64,000 nt of DNA from Bacillus sp. FJAT-45350 (GTDB lineage Bacteria; Bacillota; Bacilli; Bacillales; NISU01), in NCBI RefSeq assembly GCF_002335805.1, contig NZ_NISU01000001.1, positions 876,079 through 940,078 on the forward strand, read 5' to 3'. The notes below the pieces were generated by a model. It saw only the letters and a program-made list of their open reading frames with translations, had not been told where the DNA came from and made no database searches. The first letter of the stretch is position 1; each line of letters starts with the position of its first letter. Below are positions 59,945 to 64,000 of this stretch, one piece after another. The translations under genes and the position numbers were made by a program.

Positions 59945-60856
59945 ATGAACAAAAAAATTGTCCTTGCAGGTGGAAGTGGTTTTCTTGGTCAATCGCTAGC
60001 TAGGTTTCTAGTAAATAAAGGGTATGAAGTTATTATTTTAACTAGAGGAAAATCGGCTGTTCACGATGATGTAAAGTACGTACAGTGGGATGGTAAACGT
60101 CTTGATGAATGGGTTGAGGCGATTGAAGGAAGTTATGCAATTGTGAACTTTACTGGAAAAAGTGTAAATTGTATTTATACCAAAGGGAATAAAAAAGAGA
60201 TTATCTCGTCAAGGTTACATTCAGTTAAGGTGTTGCAGGATGCGATAAGGAATTGTAAGCAACCACCTAAAGCTTTTGTGCAAGCTGGTTCTTTAGCTAT
60301 ATTTGGTGATACTACCGAAGTTTGTGATGAATACTCACCACATGGAGACGGTTTCTCAGTTCATGTTTGTAAGCAATGGGAAGAAAGTTTTTTAAAAGAA
60401 TCATTCCCAAATACCCGCCAAGTGTTACTAAGAATTGGTTTTGCATTAGGAAAGGGTGGAGGGGCACTTGAGCCTTTAATAAAATTAGTAAAATATAATC
60501 TCGGTGGCACAGTTGGTTCAGGGAAACAATATATTAGTTGGTTACATATTGATGATTTAAATGAAATGTTTCTTGAGGCAATTGAAAACGAGAGCTACAG
60601 TGGGATTTACAACGCAACGGGACCAAGTCCAGTTACAAATAAAGAGTTTATGAAAACGCTAAGAAAAGTGGTAGGAAAAGGGTGGTCACCGCCAGCCCCA
60701 ACTCCCTTTGTTTGGTTAGGAGCATATGTACTCATGCAAACAGAACCGAGCTTAGCATTAACGGGAAGGAACTGTATACCGAAAAGGTTACAAGAGAGTG
60801 GCTTTATATTTCAATATACGGATTTAGAAAAAGCATTAGAAAATTTAGTGCGATAA
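59945..60856 (+). CDS. TIGR01777 family epimerase-like protein
   Basis: ATG 59945 is chosen over TTG 59942; about 303 residues. An NAD(P)-binding Rossmann start (KIVLAGGSGFLGQSLARFL), then AIVNFTGKSVNCIYTKGNK, SRLHSVKVLQDAI, VQAGSLAIFGDTTEVCDE and LRIGFALGKGGGALEPLIKL, and the final DUF1731-type segment PTPFVWLGAYVLMQTEPSLAL. This is the SDR39U1/YfcH group; the substrate is unknown. Confidence 0.92.
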   Translation: MNKKIVLAGGSGFLGQSLARFLVNKGYEVIILTRGKSAVHDDVKYVQWDGKRLDEWVEAIEGSYAIVNFTGKSVNCIYTKGNKKEIISSRLHSVKVLQDAIRNCKQPPKAFVQAGSLAIFGDTTEVCDEYSPHGDGFSVHVCKQWEESFLKESFPNTRQVLLRIGFALGKGGGALEPLIKLVKYNLGGTVGSGKQYISWLHIDDLNEMFLEAIENESYSGIYNATGPSPVTNKEFMKTLRKVVGKGWSPPAPTPFVWLGAYVLMQTEPSLALTGRNCIPKRLQESGFIFQYTDLEKALENLVR

Positions 60857-60870
60857 GCAGATAGATATAG

Positions 60871-60903
60871 AGGCAGACATTCATCGGATGTTTGCTTCTT
60901 TTT
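60871..60903 (+). terminator. Probable terminator
   Basis: AGGCAGACAT with ATGTTTGCTT (G-T pairs) and TCTTTTTG following. Confidence 0.6.
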
Positions 60904-61111
60904 GTTATTGCCTATTGTTTTAATTTGTTAAAGGTTAGGTCAAAATTTACTTACGAATGAGGATTAGGTTATTTTTATTTACATTTTTTACATTAATCTT
61001 ATGAAATGGTGCAAAATATGGATACTTTGTTATAGGTTATGACCGGAAGAAGTCTTTGGTAGTGTATGTCACAATGGTTGGTCCAAACAATATTTGAATT
61101 GAGGGAACGGT

Positions 61112-61636
61112 ATGCATATCTTAACTGCCATAATTAGTATTATTGTTGTTTACTTTAAGGGAGATTGGAAAAATTGGCAGAAATATCAAGCGACGATTCT
61201 ATTTATAGCCCTAGGTAACTTAACCTATAATTTTTTAACAGCAAATTATTTTCTTTGGAGAATGGAAGCAGATTTTATTTCTAACCATACATTAACTGAA
61301 ATGGTCTATACCTTTATTGTCTTTCCAGCAACAGTTATTTTATTTATAGGTAACTATCCGAATACAAAATTAAAGCAATTTCTTCATACAATACAATGGA
61401 TTGGAATTTATGCTATTTGGGAAGCGGTGTTTATTTACACAGGACATATTATATATCAATATGAATGGACTTTATGGTGGTCGATTGCCTTTCTCTGTGT
61501 TATGTTTCCGTTACTGAAGTTACACGAAACGAGACCATTACTAACATATTTCCTATCGGCACTTGTCGCAGTTGCCGTTCTATGGTGGTTTGAAGTTCCA
61601 GTGCATGTACCAGTGGAGGTGAGGAATCAAGTTTGA
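61112..61636 (+). CDS. CBO0543 family membrane protein
   Basis: A 174-residue integral membrane protein with five hydrophobic helices. It carries the family pattern GDWKNWQKYQATILFIALGN near the N-terminus, LTYNFLTANYFLW and the EAVFIYTGHI segment. Members occur widely in Bacillus and Clostridium; the function is unknown. GAGGGAACGG precedes ATG 61112. Monocistronic. Confidence 0.85.
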   Translation: MHILTAIISIIVVYFKGDWKNWQKYQATILFIALGNLTYNFLTANYFLWRMEADFISNHTLTEMVYTFIVFPATVILFIGNYPNTKLKQFLHTIQWIGIYAIWEAVFIYTGHIIYQYEWTLWWSIAFLCVMFPLLKLHETRPLLTYFLSALVAVAVLWWFEVPVHVPVEVRNQV

Positions 61637-61641
61637 AAGTG

Positions 61642-61756
61642 AATTTTGAATTATGATTTATAAGTGATAAATTAGAAATACAAATGATACTTTTAACAAT
61701 TGAGTTTTTTGTGGTCTCCAACAATTCGTAACTCATAACCCATAACTCATAATTAT
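61642..61756 (+). repeat. Heptamer-type inverted repeat
   Basis: Left side GAATTATGATTTATAAG; right side has AACTCATAACCCATAACTCATAA-type units that match the 23436 array in reverse orientation (ATGAGTTATGGGTTATGA). Imperfect hairpin between the CBO0543 gene and gabD. Confidence 0.55.
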
Positions 61757-61758
61757 CT

Positions 61759-61772
61759 TGTTAGCGCTTACT
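61759..61772. promoter_or_regulatory. Possible cre site
   Basis: TGTTAGCGCTTACT fits the CcpA target TGWAANCGNTNWCA at most fixed positions. It lies 180 bases before gabD and could mediate catabolite control. Confidence 0.35.
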
Positions 61773-61872
61773 CTTTATTTGTTTAAAAGATTCTTATACT
61801 ATGATACTATAGCTTTATATAATTGTTTTGTATTGGACGTTTTAAAATCGTTATATTTCCAGTGCGAATCAA

Positions 61873-61902
61873 TTGTAATCTTATTAGGAATTAGAATACA
61901 AT
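61873..61902 (+). promoter_or_regulatory. Candidate promoter of gabD
   Basis: TTGTAA (61873-61878) and TACAAT (61897-61902) with an 18-base spacer, 37 bases before the ATG. Confidence 0.4.
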
Positions 61903-61938
61903 GATGATTATAGTTTTAAGAGTGAGGGAGAGATATTC

Positions 61939-63381
61939 ATGTCAAATGTTAAACAAATGTACATTAATGGTGAATGGGTATTAGCTGAATCAGGTAATAC
62001 TTTAGACGTTACAAGCCCAGCTACTGGTGAAGTAGTAGGAACGATTACATACGGTGACGAAAAAGATACTGCTAAAGCAATTGATGCGGCAGATGCTGCG
62101 TTTAAAGAGTGGGGTAGTGCAACAGCGCGTGAAAGAGCTAAATGCTTACAAAAGCTTTCTGGTTTACTTGCGAAGAATCGTGATGAGCTAGCTGGAATTA
62201 TTGCTGCTGAATTAGGTAAGCCAATTCGTGAAGCAACTGGAGAAGTACTTGGAGCAGTTGATAACTTCGCTTGGTATGCTGAAGAAGCAAAGCGTGTATA
62301 CGGGGAAACAGTTCCATCAACATTCCCTAACAAACGTATTCATGTAATGAAGCAACCTGTTGGGGTAACTGCTGCAATTACGCCTTGGAACTTTCCAATC
62401 AATATGGCAGCTCGTAAAATTGCACCAGCTTTAGCTGCAGGTTGTACAGTTGTTCTTAAGCCAGCTGAGGCAACTCCATTAACAGCTGTTCGTTTATTCG
62501 AATTAATCGAAGAAGCTGGATTCCCTAAAGGGGTAGTAAACCTTGTATTAGGTGAGCCAAAAGCTGTTGGTAAAGAAATCATGGAAAATGAAAAAGTAAG
62601 CAAAGTAACGTTTACTGGTTCAACACCTGTTGGTAAGCTATTAATGAGCCAAGCATCTAACCAATTAAAGCGTATTTCATTAGAGTTAGGTGGTCACGCA
62701 CCATTTATCGTATTTGAAGATGCTGATTTAGATGCTGCTGTTAAAGGCTTATTTGACAGTAAATACCGTAACACTGGTCAAATGTGTATTTGTACGAACC
62801 GTTTATACGTACACGAGTCTGTGGCAGAAGAGTTTGCTGCGAAGCTTGTGAAGCGTGTTGAAAGAAGTGTTGTTGGTGATGGTCGTAACAAAGAAGCTGA
62901 AATTGGACCATTAGTTAACCAAGCTGGTTTAGATAAAGTATTAGACCACATTGAAGATGCAAAATCAAAAGGCGCTACTGTGTTAACTGGTGGGGAGCGC
63001 TTAACTGGTGAAGGTTATGATAATGGATTCTTCTGTTCACCAGCTGTTCTATCAAATGTAACTCCTGAAATGAAAATTGTAACAGAAGAAACATTTGGAC
63101 CAGTTGTTCCAATTATCACATTCAAGGATGAAGAAGAAGTAATTGCAGCGGCAAACGACAGCAAGTATGGTCTTGCAGCTTATATGTATTCTCAAAATGT
63201 AAGCAGATGTATGCGTGTTCCTGAAAAACTTGAGTACGGTATCGTTGGCGTAAATGATGGATCACCTACACAAACTCAAGCTCCTTTCGGTGGCTTTAAA
63301 GAAAGTGGTTTAGGCCGTGAAGGTGGTAAATGGGGAATTGAAGGCTTCTTAGAAACGAAATTTGTTTCTTACGGAGTATAA
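61939..63381 (+). CDS. gabD: Succinate-semialdehyde dehydrogenase, NAD(P)-dependent
   Basis: A 480-residue aldehyde dehydrogenase. The N-terminus has MYINGEWVLAESG, then PWNFPINMAARKIAPALAAG, LKPAEATPLTA, FTGSTPVGKLL, the general base Glu in LELGGHAPF and catalytic Cys283 in GQMCICTNRL, with Cys285 two residues later as in E. coli GabD, where the pair acts as a redox switch. It oxidises succinate semialdehyde to succinate in GABA breakdown. No gabT is adjacent. AGGGAGAG precedes ATG 61939. Confidence 0.93.
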   Translation: MSNVKQMYINGEWVLAESGNTLDVTSPATGEVVGTITYGDEKDTAKAIDAADAAFKEWGSATARERAKCLQKLSGLLAKNRDELAGIIAAELGKPIREATGEVLGAVDNFAWYAEEAKRVYGETVPSTFPNKRIHVMKQPVGVTAAITPWNFPINMAARKIAPALAAGCTVVLKPAEATPLTAVRLFELIEEAGFPKGVVNLVLGEPKAVGKEIMENEKVSKVTFTGSTPVGKLLMSQASNQLKRISLELGGHAPFIVFEDADLDAAVKGLFDSKYRNTGQMCICTNRLYVHESVAEEFAAKLVKRVERSVVGDGRNKEAEIGPLVNQAGLDKVLDHIEDAKSKGATVLTGGERLTGEGYDNGFFCSPAVLSNVTPEMKIVTEETFGPVVPIITFKDEEEVIAAANDSKYGLAAYMYSQNVSRCMRVPEKLEYGIVGVNDGSPTQTQAPFGGFKESGLGREGGKWGIEGFLETKFVSYGV

Positions 63382-63390
63382 TATAATACT

Positions 63391-63428
63391 AAAGGGACTA
63401 ATCGTACTATCGGTTAGTCCCTTTATTT
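63391..63428 (+). terminator. Intrinsic terminator of gabD
   Basis: AAAGGGACTAATCG with CGGTTAGTCCCTTT, six-base loop and a T-rich tail. Confidence 0.88.
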
Positions 63429-63492
63429 TATACTAACATTGCCAAAATTTATCAACCTTGCTACTATTAATGTATTAGTAGGAGGTATTCAT

Positions 63493-64000
63493 GTGGATGA
63501 TAAAAAAGGCAAAACTAAAAGAAATAAAATTCGTGTAATATTGCGAAAATGGGTATTAATTTATACATTTATCATTGCCTCTTTAATTTTATTACCGACG
63601 TTTTTAATAGAATTTCAACAATCGAATCAACAGACGCAGAAAGAAATAGAAAATATAGTACAGGCACAATCTTTCTCGTTTGAAAATTGGCTTAACGATC
63701 GTTCTAGAGATATAAATATCATTTCAAAGCTAGATAAAGTAAGGGATCATGATTTTGAACGAACAAAAGAATATTTTCATAACTTTATAGAAGAAAAAGA
63801 AGAATTTTCAGATTTGGTTTTCGTTAACGAAAATGGGCTTGTTCAATTTGATACGGTATCTGCTAGTCTTGATCGAGCGAGTGATGGAGACATTATCGAT
63901 GTTAGAGGTCGCGAGTATTTTAAAATAGCAAAAAATGAAATGCAGGAACATATAACAGATGTTTTAATTAGTAAGGTAACGAATAGACCAATTGTAGTAT
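63493..64000 (+). CDS. Membrane-anchored sensor protein with dCache-type domain, partial
   Basis: GTG 63493 follows GGAGG by 7 bases; the frame runs off the window after about 169 residues. A basic N-terminus (DDKKGKTKRNKIRVILRKW), one membrane helix (VLIYTFIIASLILLPTFLI) and then an extracytoplasmic PAS/dCache-like part: NIVQAQSFSFENWLNDRSRD, FSDLVFVNENGLVQFDT, VRGREYFKIAKN and LISKVTNRPIVV. The output domain (MCP, GGDEF or kinase) is beyond the edge. Confidence 0.82.
   Translation, partial: MDDKKGKTKRNKIRVILRKWVLIYTFIIASLILLPTFLIEFQQSNQQTQKEIENIVQAQSFSFENWLNDRSRDINIISKLDKVRDHDFERTKEYFHNFIEEKEEFSDLVFVNENGLVQFDTVSASLDRASDGDIIDVRGREYFKIAKNEMQEHITDVLISKVTNRPIVV

Noticed and set aside
1-64000. 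tRNA, rRNA, insertion sequences and prophage genes
   Set aside because: No cloverleaf, rRNA motif, transposase, integrase or phage structural gene was seen on either strand.

Overview
The window looks like chromosomal DNA of an endospore-forming, facultatively anaerobic, low-GC member of the Bacillaceae. The evidence is AT-rich intergenic DNA, strong GGAGG-type ribosome binding sites with frequent TTG/GTG starts, a yjcZ-spoVIF sporulation pair, close relatives of Bacillus subtilis GlcT, YlmB/TenA, Ku/LigD, YeeI and AmpS, and a pflBA-narK anaerobic block. I saw no rRNA, tRNA, CRISPR array, insertion sequence or prophage core.

Layout. 1-5.2 kb is accessory and decaying: four small membrane-anchored proteins (one with an in-frame amber codon, one frameshifted), a YdcF-type protein, a polytopic membrane protein, a lipoprotein and a Fic remnant cut just after its catalytic motif. 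5.3-12.7 kb holds small conserved Bacillus proteins, UvsE plus MsrA, an alpha/beta hydrolase, aminopeptidase AmpS and four very small ORFs. 12.7-25.4 kb has HAD phosphatases, an FRG-domain protein, GlcT without ptsG, the divergent LigD/Ku end-joining pair, an unusual NodB-type lipoprotein, a DUF169 protein and an rRNA methyltransferase. 25.4-29.5 kb contains a GNAT enzyme and a leftward block of AAA ATPase, PD-(D/E)XK nuclease-like protein and YpiB-like protein, the best candidate for an undescribed defence module. 29.6-36.2 kb holds YeeI, a DUF554 protein, a frameshifted pseudogene, yjcZ-spoVIF, a U32 protein and a trypsin-like protease. 36.2-40 kb is a solitary BREX-type PglX methyltransferase followed by a decayed reading frame.

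40-51.7 kb is metabolic: a NUDIX enzyme, DeoD, PurT, then a TPP riboswitch controlling ylmB-tenA for salvage of degraded thiamine pyrimidine, a metallophosphoesterase, an MBL-fold hydrolase and a small Cys-rich protein under a near-consensus Fur box. 51.8-56.6 kb is an anaerobic block: narK and pflBA diverge, and each has a perfect TGTGA-N6-TCACA Fnr site with the same distance to its -10. 56.6-64 kb carries a chemoreceptor with a long leader and terminator, a PstS-like protein, a TIGR01777 epimerase, gabD and the start of a Cache-type sensor protein.

Two intergenic repeat families run through the window. One is an about 86-nt imperfect palindrome with at least four copies (19.5, 32.5, 45.4 and 47.9 kb) whose arms change in a compensating way. 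The other is short heptamer-type tandem or inverted repeats built on TTATGAR or TAATGRT.
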